A stretch of 54,250 nt of DNA from Nonomuraea sp. MG754425 (GCF_021699195.1 NZ_SSXE01000045.1:1-54250); one strand, 5' to 3'. Shown: positions 16,208-25,075, numbered from the stretch's first letter. Notes: a model not told the origin generated them from the sequence alone. Translations and numbers: made by a program.

Positions 16208-16960
16208 ATGACAGCAGCTCCGGCCGAAGCGCCCGCCGGGCGCGCCGACGCCCGCCGCAACCGGGAACTCGTGCTGCGCACGGCCATGCGGGTGTTCGCC
16301 GAGGAAGGGCTGGAGGCGTCACTCGGCCGCATCGCCCAGCGCGCCGGGGTCGGCGCAGGAACCGTCTACCGGCACTTCCCGAGCAAGGACGTCCTGGTCG
16401 AGGCCGTACTCGCCGAGCAGCTCGAGGCTCTGGTGGGTGCCGCCGGCCGCTGGCGAGCCCGCGCCGCTCCCGGTGACGCGCTGTTCGGCTTCCTGCTCGA
16501 AGTGATCGAGAAGTCGGTGGACCGCCGGAACGTGTGCGACGCGCTCACCGCCGACCGGAGCTGGCCGCGTGCCGTGCTGTCCGCCGCGGCACAGCGCTTC
16601 CACGAGGCCATGGAGGGCCTGCTGCGCGACGCGAAACGGGCCGGCGCGATCCGCGCCGACGTCCGCGCGGACGATCTGTCGGCGCTCACCGTCGGCGGTG
16701 TCGCGCTGCGTTCGGCACACCGGGACCAGGCCCGGGGCGCCCAGTTGGTCCGGCTGCTGCTGGACGGGCTGCGCACCAGGACCGTCACGAAAGCCGGGCC
16801 GTTTCGTGACGTGTCTGCGCTGCCACGTCACGAAACCCCGGCTCAACGGCACTGCGGGGAGTGCGGCGCGACCCTGACGGTGCGGACCACCGGGCGACCG
16901 CCCCGCTACTGCAGTCCGACCTGCCGCCAGCGCGCCCACCGGCGCCGTCTCGCCGACTAG
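16208..16960 (+). CDS. TetR-family regulator with C-terminal Cys4 zinc-finger-like tail
   Basis: The product is 250 residues from ATG 16208. The N-terminal helix-turn-helix is clear (RIAQRAGVGAGTVYRHFPSK), followed by a helical ligand domain to about residue 195. A linker leads to a 36-residue tail with Cys216, Cys219, Cys235 and Cys239 (C-x2-C-x15-C-x3-C, ending YCSPTCRQRAHRRR). The tail looks like a small zinc ribbon with a basic end. The same geometry ends the TetR at 51233. The gene is divergent from the NmrA-like gene and probably represses it. The coding DNA of the linker contains a long hairpin (16792-16843). Confidence 0.85.
   Translation: MTAAPAEAPAGRADARRNRELVLRTAMRVFAEEGLEASLGRIAQRAGVGAGTVYRHFPSKDVLVEAVLAEQLEALVGAAGRWRARAAPGDALFGFLLEVIEKSVDRRNVCDALTADRSWPRAVLSAAAQRFHEAMEGLLRDAKRAGAIRADVRADDLSALTVGGVALRSAHRDQARGAQLVRLLLDGLRTRTVTKAGPFRDVSALPRHETPAQRHCGECGATLTVRTTGRPPRYCSPTCRQRAHRRRLAD
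16792..16843 (+). repeat. Long inverted repeat inside the TetR coding sequence
   Basis: GTTTCGTGACGTG (16801-16813) and CACGTCACGAAAC (16824-16836) are perfect 13-bp arms around 10 bases. They are extended by AGCCGGG/CCCGGCT after a 2-base bulge, giving a 20-bp stem. It spans the codons for the linker just before the Cys4 tail. A GTCACGAAA copy also occurs at 16784-16792. Confidence 0.8.
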
Positions 16961-17026
16961 CGCCGCCGCGCACCGCCGGGCCCGCGCGCACGCGGACCCG
17001 GCACGAAGCTCCGAATCGGGCGGACC

Positions 17027-18235
17027 TCAGCGGCGCGCGACCCCGTCCTCGCGGGCCTGGGCCGCCACGGCGGCCGTCACGGCGGGCGCGACACGCTCGT
17101 CGAACGGGCTCGGGATGACGTACGTCGCCGAGAGATCGTCACCGACGACGCCCGCCAGCGCGTCGGCCGCGGCCACCTTCATGTTCTCGGTGATCGTGGT
17201 GGCCCGCACGTCGAGGGCGCCGCGGAAGACGCCGGGGAAGGCCAGCACGTTGTTGATCTGGTTGGGGAAGTCGGAGCGCCCGGTGGCCACGACCCGGACG
17301 TGCCGGCCCGCCACGTCGGGATGCACCTCGGGGGTCGGGTTGGACAGGGCGAACACGATGGCGTCGGGCGCCATGGAGGCGATCGCCGCCTCCGGCACCG
17401 TCGAGCCGGACAACCCCACGAACACGTCGGCGCCCTCCAGGGCCTCCTCCGTGGAGCCGGTGCGCCCCGCCCGGTTGGTGTCGCGGGCCAGCGCCTCCTT
17501 GACCGGGTTGAGGCCCTCGCGGCCCTCGTAGATCATGCCCTTGGAGTCGGAGACCGCGATGTCGCCGATGCCCGCCTCCAGCAGGATGCGCGTGACGGCG
17601 ACGCCGGAGGCGCCCGCGCCGGCCACCACGGCCCGCAGGTCGCCCAGCGGCCGGCCGGTCAGCCGGGCGGCGTTGCGCAGGGCGGCCAGCACGACGATGG
17701 CGGTGCCGTGCTGGTCGTCGTGGAAGACGGGGATGTCGAGCAGGTCGCGCAGCCGGTCCTCGATCTCGAAGCAGCGCGGGGCGCTGATGTCCTCGAGGTT
17801 GATGCCGCCGAACGAGGGCGCGAGCCGGGCCACGGTCTCGACGAGCGCGTCGACGTCGGTGCAGTCGAGGCAGAGGGGCACGGCGTCGACCCCGGCGAAC
17901 TCCTTGAACAGCAGCGCCTTGCCCTCCATGACGGGCATGGCGGCCGAGGGGCCGATGTCGCCGAGGCCCAGCACGGCGGTGCCGTCGGAGACGACGGCGA
18001 CCACGTTGGAGACCCAGGTGTAGTCGTCGGCCAGCGCGGGCCGGTCGGCGATGGCGGTGCAGACCCGGGCGACGCCGGGCGTGTAGGCCAGGGCCAGGTC
18101 GTCCGCGTCGCGGACGGGCACGGTGGAGCGAATCTCGATCTTGCCTCCCCGGTGCAGGGCGAAGGCCGGATCGGCATCGAGGTTCTCGACGGAAGCAGAA
18201 GCGGGCGTGACAGCCACAGCGACCCCTGTAGTCAT
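17027..18235 (-). CDS. NAD(P)-dependent malic enzyme
   Basis: This enzyme oxidatively decarboxylates malate to pyruvate, linking the TCA cycle to pyruvate and NAD(P)H. The product is 402 residues, the length of the short bacterial form without the phosphotransacetylase-like extension. Family landmarks are [32 protein letters not shown] (Lys region), [15 protein letters not shown] (metal-binding acidic residues), [16 protein letters not shown], the Rossmann motif [10 protein letters not shown] and ALSNPTPE. The start at 18235 is the first ATG; no strong ribosome site is visible. The gene stands alone and is divergent from the amino-acid ABC operon. Confidence 0.93.
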   Translation of the reverse strand: MTTGVAVAVTPASASVENLDADPAFALHRGGKIEIRSTVPVRDADDLALAYTPGVARVCTAIADRPALADDYTWVSNVVAVVSDGTAVLGLGDIGPSAAMPVMEGKALLFKEFAGVDAVPLCLDCTDVDALVETVARLAPSFGGINLEDISAPRCFEIEDRLRDLLDIPVFHDDQHGTAIVVLAALRNAARLTGRPLGDLRAVVAGAGASGVAVTRILLEAGIGDIAVSDSKGMIYEGREGLNPVKEALARDTNRAGRTGSTEEALEGADVFVGLSGSTVPEAAIASMAPDAIVFALSNPTPEVHPDVAGRHVRVVATGRSDFPNQINNVLAFPGVFRGALDVRATTITENMKVAAADALAGVVGDDLSATYVIPSPFDERVAPAVTAAVAAQAREDGVARR

Positions 18236-18499
18236 TGGAAGCGGAAGTAACCTTCGGCGGTACGAGCGCGAGCGGGCTGGCTTCGGTAGCTGCCAGGATC
18301 CCCTCGCCGGTCGTCTGGTGAGGGGGTTCGGGGGTCACCCGTCGCCCCATACTGCCACAGGGTGAGATGGTGTTCGGTGTCGCCGATGACGCCGTTCTGT
18401 TGACGCATCGTTAAACGGCGGATGACAACTCCCCACGAAACCCCATCTAAACTGCACCAAAACGCAAGTTTCATTGCTTTTCAACCGAGGAGGCCGTAC

Positions 18500-19357
18500 A
18501 TGGCCCTCAGACCACTGGGCCGCCGTGGCTACACCACCGGCGCGCTCGCCTTGGCCGCTGCCCTCGCGCTGACCGCGTGCGGCAGCGACACCGGCTCGGA
18601 CACGGGCTCGACCACCGCCGCCGGAGCCTCCTCCGACGGCGGGGTCAAGGTGGTGCAGCCCGGCAAGCTCACGGTCTGCACGAACGTCCCGTACGAGCCG
18701 TTCCAGTTCAAGGACGCGAGCGGCAACGTCGTCGGGTTCGACGTGGACATCGTCGATCTCGCCGCGAAGAAGCTGGGCCTGACCCAGAACATCGTGGACA
18801 TCGACTTCGCCGTGATCAAGAGTGGCGCCGCCATGGCCGCGGGCAAGTGCGACGTCGCCGCCGCGGGCATGACGATCACCGACGAGCGCAAGCAGAACAT
18901 CGACTTCTCCGACCCCTACTTCGACGCCACGCAGGCCCTGCTGGCCAAGAAGGGCACCGGCGCCACCTCGCTCGAGGACGTCAAGGCCAAGGGGCTGAAG
19001 CTGGGCGCGCAGGCCAGCACCACCGGCCTCGACTACGTCAAGAAGAACGGCTTCAACCCGACGGAGTACGCCGACTCCCCCAAGGAACTGCTCGCGCTGC
19101 AGGCCGGCCAGGCCGACGTGATCGTCCAGGACCTGCCCGTCGTGCTCACCTGGCTGAAGAAGCCCGAGGTCGCCGAGAAGTTCGAGCTGGTCACCAGCCT
19201 CGACACCGGCGAGCAGTACGGCATCGGCCTCAAGAAGGGCGCCGACCCCACGTTGCTGAAGACGATCAACGAAGAGATCGCCAAGGCCAAGCAGGACGGC
19301 ACCTACGAGAAGATCTACGTGAAGTGGTTCGGCAAGAAGCCCGGCGAGCTGGGCTGA
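18500..19357 (+). CDS. Polar amino-acid ABC transporter substrate-binding lipoprotein
   Basis: The product is 285 residues, with GAGGAGG seven bases before the ATG at 18500; an earlier in-frame ATG at 18422 is ignored. The lipoprotein signal ends in ALALTACGS, so the mature protein is lipid-anchored at that Cys. A Ser/Thr/Gly linker leads to the SBP_bac_3 domain (LTVCTNVPYEPFQFKD, VGFDVDIVDLAAKKLGL, AAAGMTITDERKQNIDFSDP). This family binds glutamate, glutamine, arginine or similar; the exact ligand is not readable. It is the first gene of a three-gene importer operon, three bases ahead of the permease. Confidence 0.93.
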   Translation: MALRPLGRRGYTTGALALAAALALTACGSDTGSDTGSTTAAGASSDGGVKVVQPGKLTVCTNVPYEPFQFKDASGNVVGFDVDIVDLAAKKLGLTQNIVDIDFAVIKSGAAMAAGKCDVAAAGMTITDERKQNIDFSDPYFDATQALLAKKGTGATSLEDVKAKGLKLGAQASTTGLDYVKKNGFNPTEYADSPKELLALQAGQADVIVQDLPVVLTWLKKPEVAEKFELVTSLDTGEQYGIGLKKGADPTLLKTINEEIAKAKQDGTYEKIYVKWFGKKPGELG

Positions 19358-19360
19358 CCC

Positions 19361-20188
19361 ATGGCCGACCAGCCGAAGACGGTTGAGCCTGGTCGCGTCA
19401 GGCTCAGCCCTCGGAAGAGACAGCGGATCAGCCGGACGGTTCAGTACGTCGTACTGGCCGCCGCGCTCGTCGCCGTCGTCCGGTACGCGGACTGGCAGAG
19501 CCTCGCCCAGAACTTCGCCAAGCTCGACGTGGCGGAGCAGGCGCTGCCCGACCTGTTCACCGTCGCGCTGCGCAACACGATCGTCTACACGGTCGGCGGG
19601 TTCATCCTGTCGTTCGTGTTCGGCCTGTTGCTGGCGCTGATGCGGCTCTCGCAGATCAAGCCGTACCGGTGGATCGCGATCATCTACATCGAGATCTTCC
19701 GCGGGTTGCCCGCACTGCTGATCTTCCTGATGATCACGTTCCTGCCGCTGGCGCTGCCGGGGTTCCAGGTGCCCGGCGGCACGTACGGGCAGGGCATCCT
19801 CGGGCTCGGCCTGGTCGGCGCGGCCTATCAGGCGGAGGTCTTCAGGGCGGGCCTGCAGGCCGTGCCCAGGGGGCAGACCGAGGCGGCCAGGTCGCTCGGC
19901 ATGTCGGCCACCCGGGCCCAGATCACCGTGGTGATCCCGCAGGCCATCAGGATGGTCATCCCGCCGACCACGAACCAGTTCGTGGCCCTGCTGAAGGACT
20001 CGTCCCTGGTGCTGTTCCTCGGCGTGTCCAGCGAGTACGTCGAGCTGGCCAAGTTCGGCAACGACCTGGCCTCCCAGTACGCCAACGCCACGCCCATCAT
20101 GGTCGCCGGGGTGACGTACCTGATCGTCACCATCCCGCTGGGGTACCTCGCGTCCCGGCTGGAGGGACGTAAGGGGGGTAAGCGATGA
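19361..20188 (+). CDS. Amino-acid ABC transporter permease
   Basis: The product is 275 residues. It has a basic cytoplasmic N-terminus and about five membrane segments in the HisM/GlnP-type permease fold. The EAA loop is visible as [20 protein letters not shown], which contacts the ATPase. A periplasmic stretch lies between the first two membrane segments ([20 protein letters not shown]). It forms the membrane channel for the substrate delivered by the upstream lipoprotein. A single permease gene implies a homodimer. Its stop overlaps the ATG of the ATPase gene by 4 bp. Confidence 0.93.
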   Translation: MADQPKTVEPGRVRLSPRKRQRISRTVQYVVLAAALVAVVRYADWQSLAQNFAKLDVAEQALPDLFTVALRNTIVYTVGGFILSFVFGLLLALMRLSQIKPYRWIAIIYIEIFRGLPALLIFLMITFLPLALPGFQVPGGTYGQGILGLGLVGAAYQAEVFRAGLQAVPRGQTEAARSLGMSATRAQITVVIPQAIRMVIPPTTNQFVALLKDSSLVLFLGVSSEYVELAKFGNDLASQYANATPIMVAGVTYLIVTIPLGYLASRLEGRKGGKR

Positions 20189-20931
20189 CGGCCCACGCCA
20201 TCGAACTGCGCGACCTGCACAAGTACTTCGGCGGGAACCAGGTGCTCAAGGGCATCGACATGACCGTCGAACCGGGCCAGGTGGTCTGCGTCATCGGCCC
20301 GTCGGGCTCGGGCAAGTCCACGCTGCTGCGCTGCGTGAACCTGCTGGAGACCCCGACGGTCGGCAAGGTGTTCGTGGAGGGTGTCGAGGTCACCGACCCC
20401 GACGTGGACATCGACGCCGTACGCCGCCGCATCGGCATGGTCTTCCAGCAGTTCAACCTGTTCCCCCACATGACCGCGCTGCAGAACGTCATGATCGCCC
20501 AGCAGCGGGTGCTGAAGCGGAGCAGGAAGGAGGCCGAGGTCGTCGCCAGGGACAACCTGGAGAAGGTCGGCGTCGGCGCCAAGTGCGATGCCCTGCCCGG
20601 CCAGCTCTCGGGCGGCCAGCAGCAGCGGGTCGCGATCGCCAGGGCCCTGGCGATGAGCCCCAGCCTGATGCTCTTCGACGAGCCCACCTCGGCCCTCGAC
20701 CCCGAGCTGGTCGGCGACGTGCTCTCGGTCATGCGCAAGCTGGCCGAGGAGGGCATGACCATGCTCGTGGTCACCCACGAGATGGGCTTCGCCCGGGAGG
20801 TGGCCGACCGGGTGGTGTTCATGGACGGCGGCGTGGTCGTCGAGGACGGCGTCCCCGCGCAGGTCATCGGCGACCCGCAGCAGGAGCGCACCCGCACGTT
20901 CCTGCACCGCGTGCTGCACCCCGAGGGGTGA
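20185..20931 (+). CDS. Amino-acid ABC transporter ATP-binding protein
   Basis: The product is 248 residues with all ATPase motifs: Walker [11 protein letters not shown]-loop [18 protein letters not shown], signature LSGGQQQR, Walker [14 protein letters not shown] and the switch His in [12 protein letters not shown]. The pattern is that of the GlnQ/HisP polar amino-acid subgroup. The start overlaps the permease stop (ATGA), which indicates coupled translation. It powers uptake by the operon at 18500-20931. Confidence 0.95.
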   Translation: MTAHAIELRDLHKYFGGNQVLKGIDMTVEPGQVVCVIGPSGSGKSTLLRCVNLLETPTVGKVFVEGVEVTDPDVDIDAVRRRIGMVFQQFNLFPHMTALQNVMIAQQRVLKRSRKEAEVVARDNLEKVGVGAKCDALPGQLSGGQQQRVAIARALAMSPSLMLFDEPTSALDPELVGDVLSVMRKLAEEGMTMLVVTHEMGFAREVADRVVFMDGGVVVEDGVPAQVIGDPQQERTRTFLHRVLHPEG

Positions 20932-20938
20932 CCCCGAA

Positions 20939-20978
20939 GCGGGGCGCGCCGGAGCTCGGCTCGACCCGGCCGCCCCGC
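20939..20978 (+). terminator. Probable terminator of the ABC operon
   Basis: GCGGGGCG (20939-20946) pairs with CGCCCCGC (20971-20978), followed by CTTCTG. The 24-base loop contains a further small self-complementary stretch. Confidence 0.5.
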
Positions 20979-20999
20979 CTTCTGCTGTAATGGACCGGG

Positions 21000-21425
21000 A
21001 TGGACCTGACCTCTTACGCCGAGTGGGCGGTCCGGCTGGCCAACGATCCCGGCCCGCCGCCCGAGTTGCGGCGTCTGCGCGACGAGCTGGCCGCCGTGTT
21101 CGACGCGGCCGGCGACGAGCACGCCGTCGTCGCCCTGCTGAACGCCCTCCTGGTGCGCTATCCGGTACGCCCCCAGCTCTCCGACCACGAGGGCCGCCCC
21201 TGGCACCTCCACCTGGCCGAGGACCCCGCCGCGACCGCCGTCATGGGCCTGGCCGCGGTCGTCGCCGAACTGGGCGTGGACCGCCTCGGACGGTGCCAGG
21301 ACCCGCGCTGCGCGCTGGCCTTCCTCGACACCTCCTCCAACCGCTCGCGCCGCTACTGCTCGGCCCGTTGCGCCAGCCGCGCCAACGTGGCCGCCTTCCG
21401 CGCCCGCCGGCGGAACGACTCCTGA
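21000..21425 (+). CDS. Short CGNR zinc-finger (ABATE-like) protein
   Basis: The product is 141 residues. The N-terminal part (NDPGPPPELRRLRDELAAVF to LGVDRL) resembles a shortened ABATE stress-associated domain. The C-terminus is a CGNR-type zinc finger: RCQDPRCALAFLDTSSNRSRR, then YCSARCASRANVAAFRARR, giving C-x4-C-x15-C-x3-C. The signature CGNR reads CASR here. Such proteins are presumed DNA-binding regulators of unknown targets. Only 12 bases separate an upstream TAA from the ATG and no good ribosome site is seen. Full-length relatives are usually longer, so this is a short member. Confidence 0.8.
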   Translation: MDLTSYAEWAVRLANDPGPPPELRRLRDELAAVFDAAGDEHAVVALLNALLVRYPVRPQLSDHEGRPWHLHLAEDPAATAVMGLAAVVAELGVDRLGRCQDPRCALAFLDTSSNRSRRYCSARCASRANVAAFRARRRNDS

Positions 21426-21440
21426 CCCGGGGGCGCGAGG

Positions 21441-21740
21441 TCAGCGGCCGGCCCGGCGCACGAGCGGCCAGTACCGCAGCACCACCCGCCCGACGATGTC
21501 CCGCACCGGCCCGAAGTCCCAGCTATCGCGCCGCCCGCTGGCCCGCTGGTTGTCGCTCTCCAGCCACCAGCCGTCGGCCCCGTGCCACTGCGCCCGCTTG
21601 ACGATGAGCCGGTCGGGGTCGCCCGGCAGCCTGGCCACCACGAGGTCTCCCGGGTGCACGACGGCTCCGCGGCGGACGAGAAGCCAGTCTCCCGGCACCA
21701 GCGCCGGCCGCATCGAATCCCCTTCGACACGCACTCTCAT
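21441..21740 (-). CDS. sodX: Nickel superoxide dismutase maturation protease (S26 signal-peptidase-like)
   Basis: The product is 99 residues from ATG 21740; the longer upstream frame is not needed. The S26 Ser/Lys dyad is visible: Ser in VEGDSMRPALVPGDWLLV and Lys in RLIVKRAQW, with the family box LESDNQRASGRRDSWDFG near the end. Small soluble S26 proteases beside sodN remove the NiSOD leader so that the mature N-terminal His can bind nickel. That assignment rests on the neighbouring sodN at 21830. Here the two genes are divergent across 89 bp; from memory, in Streptomyces sodX usually lies downstream of sodN in the same direction. Confidence 0.88.
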   Translation of the reverse strand: MRVRVEGDSMRPALVPGDWLLVRRGAVVHPGDLVVARLPGDPDRLIVKRAQWHGADGWWLESDNQRASGRRDSWDFGPVRDIVGRVVLRYWPLVRRAGR

Positions 21741-21829
21741 CGTCGATGACCCCCTACTCCGCAGGCGTTGGGACCCGAGTAAGGTCGGTTGTGGACCAAG
21801 CTGATTCAGCATCCAGGAAGGATTTTCTG

Positions 21830-22231
21830 ATGCTCGCACGACTCCTACGACCCAAGCATGTCGCTTCCGCACACTGCGACCTGCCCTGTGGCGTCTATGA
21901 CCCCGCTCAGGCCCGCATCGAGGCCGAGTCGGTCAAGGCGATCATGGAGAAGTACGCGGCCAACGAGGACGCCGTCTTCCGCGCCCGCGCGATCAAGATC
22001 AAGGAGGAGCGGGCCGAGCTGGTCAAGCACCACCTCTGGGTGCTCTGGACCGACTACTTCAAGCCGCCGCACCTTGAGCAGTACCCTCAGCTCCACCAGC
22101 TTTTCTGGGACGCCACCAAGCTTGCGGGCGCCGCGGGCGCCAAGGGCACCGTGGATGTTGCCAAGGCTGAGGACCTGCTGGGCAAGATCGACGAAATCTC
22201 CAAGATCTTCTGGGAGACCAAGGCCGCCTAA
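21830..22231 (+). CDS. sodN: Nickel-containing superoxide dismutase precursor
   Basis: This enzyme dismutates superoxide in the cytoplasm. The product is 133 residues from ATG 21830, with AGGAAGGA upstream. A 14-residue leader (MLARLLRPKHVASA) precedes the mature nickel hook HCDLPCGVYDP, with His1, Cys2 and Cys6 of the mature form all present. The rest matches the four-helix NiSOD body (KYAANEDAVFRARAIKIKEE, LWVLWTDYFKPPHLEQYPQL). No iron/manganese SOD motif is present. In Streptomyces sodN is nickel-controlled through Nur; I could not identify a Nur palindrome in the 89-bp region shared with sodX. Confidence 0.96.
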   Translation: MLARLLRPKHVASAHCDLPCGVYDPAQARIEAESVKAIMEKYAANEDAVFRARAIKIKEERAELVKHHLWVLWTDYFKPPHLEQYPQLHQLFWDATKLAGAAGAKGTVDVAKAEDLLGKIDEISKIFWETKAA

Positions 22232-22241
22232 AACGGCACAT

Positions 22242-22278
22242 AAGGCTCTGTGCGGTCCCAGACCGCGCAGAGCCTTTT
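22242..22278 (+). terminator. Terminator of sodN
   Basis: AAGGCTCTG-T-GCGGTC pairs with GACCGC-G-CAGAGCCTT around CCA and ends in TTTT, a canonical intrinsic terminator 10 bases after the stop. Confidence 0.9.
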
Positions 22279-22359
22279 CCGTTGATGGCGAGTCTGAATC
22301 GTCCAAGCACCTCTCAGGGGCGGTAAGTTGCAGTCAGCGTCGGATTCGCGAGGAGGAAC

Positions 22360-22785
22360 GTGACCGAGGAAACCGAGACGCGCGCGGACGGCGTGGCCGG
22401 CATCCGCGACGTGGTGAGCATCAGGCTCCCCGCCGCGAGCGCTTACCTGTCTGTGCTGCGTACGGCTACCGCCGGCCTGGCGGCCCGGCTTGACTTCACC
22501 CTGGACGAGATCGAAGATCTGCGGATCGCGGTCGACGAGGCGTGCGCCATGCTCCTGAGCGAGGCCGTGCCCGGCACCGACCTGACCGCGGAGTTCGAGC
22601 TCACCGGGCAGGAGATGCAGGTCAGGGTCGAGGTGGCGACCGTCGGAAGTTCGGCGCCCAAGCGCGACGACTTCGCCTGGATGGTGCTGACCGCCCTGGC
22701 CGACGACGTCGACGCGGTGACAGACTCCCGTGATCGCATGGCGATCGTCCTGCGTAAGCGCCGAGGCGCGGCGAGGCCGGCGTGA
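22360..22785 (+). CDS. RsbW-type anti-sigma factor (HATPase kinase)
   Basis: The product is 141 residues from GTG 22360, just after AGGAGG. The sequence shows the GHKL ATPase layout of RsbW/SpoIIAB proteins: SIRLPAASAYLSVLRTATAG, then the N-box-like LDEIEDLRIAVDEACAMLL. The G-boxes are degenerate, as in actinomycete anti-sigma factors of this class. It probably binds the sigma factor encoded immediately downstream and releases it on a stress signal through an anti-anti-sigma factor encoded elsewhere. The stop overlaps a GTG of the next gene, supporting an operon. Confidence 0.87.
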   Translation: MTEETETRADGVAGIRDVVSIRLPAASAYLSVLRTATAGLAARLDFTLDEIEDLRIAVDEACAMLLSEAVPGTDLTAEFELTGQEMQVRVEVATVGSSAPKRDDFAWMVLTALADDVDAVTDSRDRMAIVLRKRRGAARPA

Positions 22786-22802
22786 CGGAAAGGACTGGAG
22801 CC

Positions 22803-23582
22803 ATGGCCACCAGCGAACACGCCGTGCCCGACAGGGTGCGCGCCCGCATGCTCTTCGCCGAGCTGGCCGAGCTGGGCCCCGAGGAGCCGCGCCGCCAGCG
22901 CATCAGGGATGAGCTGGTCGAGCTTCACCTTCCTCTGGTCGAATATCTGGCTCGCCGCTTCCGCAACAGGGGCGAGTGGCTCGACGACCTCACCCAGGTA
23001 GCCACCATCGGTCTGATCAAGTCCATCGACCGGTTCGACCTCAACCGGGGCGTCGAGTTCTCCACCTATGCCACGCCCACCATCGTCGGCGAGATCAAGC
23101 GGCACTTCCGCGACAAGGGCTGGGCGGTCCGCGTCCCGCGCCGGTTGCAGGAGCTGAAGCTCTCGCTGACCAAGGCGATCAGCGACCTGTCCCAGCGTGA
23201 GGGCCGCGCGCCGACCGTGGCGGAGCTGGCCGCCTACCTCAAGATGACCGAGGAGGAGGTGCTCGAGGGGCTCGAGTCGGCCAACGCCTACTCCACCGTG
23301 TCGCTCGACGCGCCCGACTCCGGCGACGACGACGCCCCCGCGGTGTCCGACTCGCTCGGCATCGTCGACGAGTCGCTGGAGGGCGTCGAGTACCGCGAGT
23401 CGCTCAAACCGCTGCTCGAACGGCTGCCGCCGCGCGAGAAGCGCATCCTGCTGCTGCGTTTCTTCGGCAACATGACGCAGTCGCAGATCGCGACCGAGCT
23501 GGGGATCTCGCAGATGCACGTCTCGCGTCTGCTCGCCCGCACGCTGGCGCAGCTCCGCGAGGGCCTGACCGCGGACGACTGA
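22803..23582 (+). CDS. Stress/sporulation sigma factor of the SigB/SigF/SigG class
   Basis: The product is 259 residues from ATG 22803 (AAAGGA about 8 bases upstream); GTG 22782 overlapping the previous stop is an alternative. Regions 2-4 of a group 3 sigma-70 factor are clear. Region 2 reads LPLVEYLARRFRNRGEWLDD, TQVATIGLIKSIDRFD and FSTYATPTIVGEIKRHFRDK. Region 3 is LSQREGRAPTVAELAAYLKM. Region 4 reads LPPREKRILLLRFFGNMTQS and IATELGISQMHVSRLLARTL. It should direct a stress or developmental regulon under control of the anti-sigma factor encoded just upstream. Actinomycetes have many paralogues, so I give no specific symbol. Confidence 0.92.
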   Translation: MATSEHAVPDRVRARMLFAELAELGPEEPRRQRIRDELVELHLPLVEYLARRFRNRGEWLDDLTQVATIGLIKSIDRFDLNRGVEFSTYATPTIVGEIKRHFRDKGWAVRVPRRLQELKLSLTKAISDLSQREGRAPTVAELAAYLKMTEEEVLEGLESANAYSTVSLDAPDSGDDDAPAVSDSLGIVDESLEGVEYRESLKPLLERLPPREKRILLLRFFGNMTQSQIATELGISQMHVSRLLARTLAQLREGLTADD

Positions 23583-23636
23583 CGACGCCCCGTTCCGCGG
23601 TGGCCGGTTCGCGGCCACCCGGAGGACCGAGGCGTA

Positions 23637-24020
23637 TCAGCCGTCGCCGTAGAGCGCCTGGGTGGTGGGGGGTGACAGCAGCGTGACCAGCCCCGCCAGG
23701 GCCACGGCGATCAGCGGGATGCCGAGCTGCGGCTGGCCGGACGTGACGAGCGTGCCGCCGACGGGCAGCATGAAGATCTGGGCCAGCACGGCGGGCGAGC
23801 GCCCCCACCGCTCCCTCATGTACAGCCCGCCCCACGCCACCCAGAGCAGGCCAGCCCCGATGAGCAGCCCGAACGCCGCCTCGGCGAGCGCGGCGGTGAT
23901 GTCGGCCGGCGCCCCGATCAGGGTCTGCACGATGACGAAGACACCGAGCCCGAGCGCGATCAGCCCTTCGAGGGCGACGACCGCGGCAGCGGTGAGCAGG
24001 GTAAGCGGGCGACCGTTCAC
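23637..24020 (-). CDS. Small integral membrane protein of unknown function
   Basis: The product is 127 residues from GTG 24020 with a purine-rich TAGGG upstream. Four hydrophobic segments are visible: LTLLTAAAVVALEGLIALGL-GVFVIVQTLIG, LAEAAFGLLIGAGLLWVAWG, PAVLAQIFMLPVGGTLVTSG and GIPLIAVALAGLVTLLSP. The motif RWGRSPAVLAQI is common in actinomycete four-helix membrane proteins of unknown role. It is divergent from the lipid kinase gene at 24110. I do not assign a function. Confidence 0.8.
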   Translation of the reverse strand: MNGRPLTLLTAAAVVALEGLIALGLGVFVIVQTLIGAPADITAALAEAAFGLLIGAGLLWVAWGGLYMRERWGRSPAVLAQIFMLPVGGTLVTSGQPQLGIPLIAVALAGLVTLLSPPTTQALYGDG

Positions 24021-24109
24021 GATCCGTACCCTACCTCTCGGGCCGGACGGGGCGGGAAATAGGACGTTCGGCCGATAAGTCGGACAAGGCCACCGGCTAC
24101 GCTGGCGAT

Positions 24110-25075
24110 ATGCGCGCAATGCTGCTGGTCAACCCCAAGGCAACGACCACGAACGCCCGTACGCGCGACGTCCTCATCCGCGCGCTGGGCGCGGCGGTCG
24201 ACCTCGCCGTGGAGGAGACCCGCTACCGCGGGCACGCCGCGGCGCTGGCGGCCACCGCGCGGGCCAAGGGCTACGACGTCGTGGCGGTGCTGGGCGGCGA
24301 CGGCACGATCAACGAGACCGTCAACGGCCTGCTGAACCCGGTCAACGGCGGCGAGGAACCGCTCGGCGACGACCCCAGCGCCGGACGCCCCGGGCTGATC
24401 GTCATCCCCGGCGGCAGCGCGAACGTCTTCGCCCGCGCGCTGGGCCTGCCCAACGACCCGGTCGAGTCCACGGGGCAGGTGCTGGAGGCGCTCAGGGAGA
24501 ACCGGCGCAGGGTCGTCGGCCTGGGTGAGGCCCTTTGGGAGGGTCAGAGCCGCTATTTCACCTTCTGCTCGGGAATGGGATACGACGCAGAGGTTGTACG
24601 GGCCGTGGAGGGCCTCAGGGGCACCGGCCGTAAAGCTACCCCGACCAGGTATGTGAACACGGCCCTGAGGCACTATCTGGCCACGGACAAGCGGCATCCC
24701 GCGATGACCGTGACCGGCCCGGGGCTGCCGCCCGCCGAGGGGGTGTTCATGGCGATCGTCTCCAACACCTCACCGTGGACGTACGTGGGCAGCAAACCGG
24801 TCCGGCCGACCCCGTGGGCCAGTTTCGAGACCGGGCTCGACGTCCTGGGGATGGGCCGGATGGGGCCGATGACGCTCGCGCGGGTGATCAGGCACATTCT
24901 CACGGAGAGTGAGGCCCTTCCGTCCGGCCGGCACCTGGTCCAGTTGCATGACGAGGCCGAGGTCACGCTCACCGCGGCCCGGCCCGTGGCCTTTCAACTG
25001 GACGGCGACTACCTGGGCGAACGTGAAACCGTAACATTCCGGTCTACACCGAACGCGTTACAAGTTCTGGTCTAG
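24110..25075 (+). CDS. Diacylglycerol kinase-family lipid kinase (DagK/YegS-like)
   Basis: The product is 321 residues. The catalytic domain shows MLLVNPKATTT at the N-terminus, VAVLGGDGTINETVNGLLN (nucleotide-binding GGDGT) and VIPGGSANVFARALGLPND. The C-terminal beta-sandwich ends VAFQLDGDYLGERETVTFR. Family members phosphorylate diacylglycerol or related lipids at the membrane face. TACGCT at 24098-24103 is a -10-like hexamer six bases before the ATG, so the mRNA is probably leaderless, consistent with the lack of a ribosome site. The true lipid substrate is not readable. Confidence 0.9.
   Translation: MRAMLLVNPKATTTNARTRDVLIRALGAAVDLAVEETRYRGHAAALAATARAKGYDVVAVLGGDGTINETVNGLLNPVNGGEEPLGDDPSAGRPGLIVIPGGSANVFARALGLPNDPVESTGQVLEALRENRRRVVGLGEALWEGQSRYFTFCSGMGYDAEVVRAVEGLRGTGRKATPTRYVNTALRHYLATDKRHPAMTVTGPGLPPAEGVFMAIVSNTSPWTYVGSKPVRPTPWASFETGLDVLGMGRMGPMTLARVIRHILTESEALPSGRHLVQLHDEAEVTLTAARPVAFQLDGDYLGERETVTFRSTPNALQVLV

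Noticed and set aside
21741..21829. Search for a Nur (nickel regulator) operator between sodX and sodN
   Set aside because: No TTGC/GCAA palindrome of the expected spacing was found.
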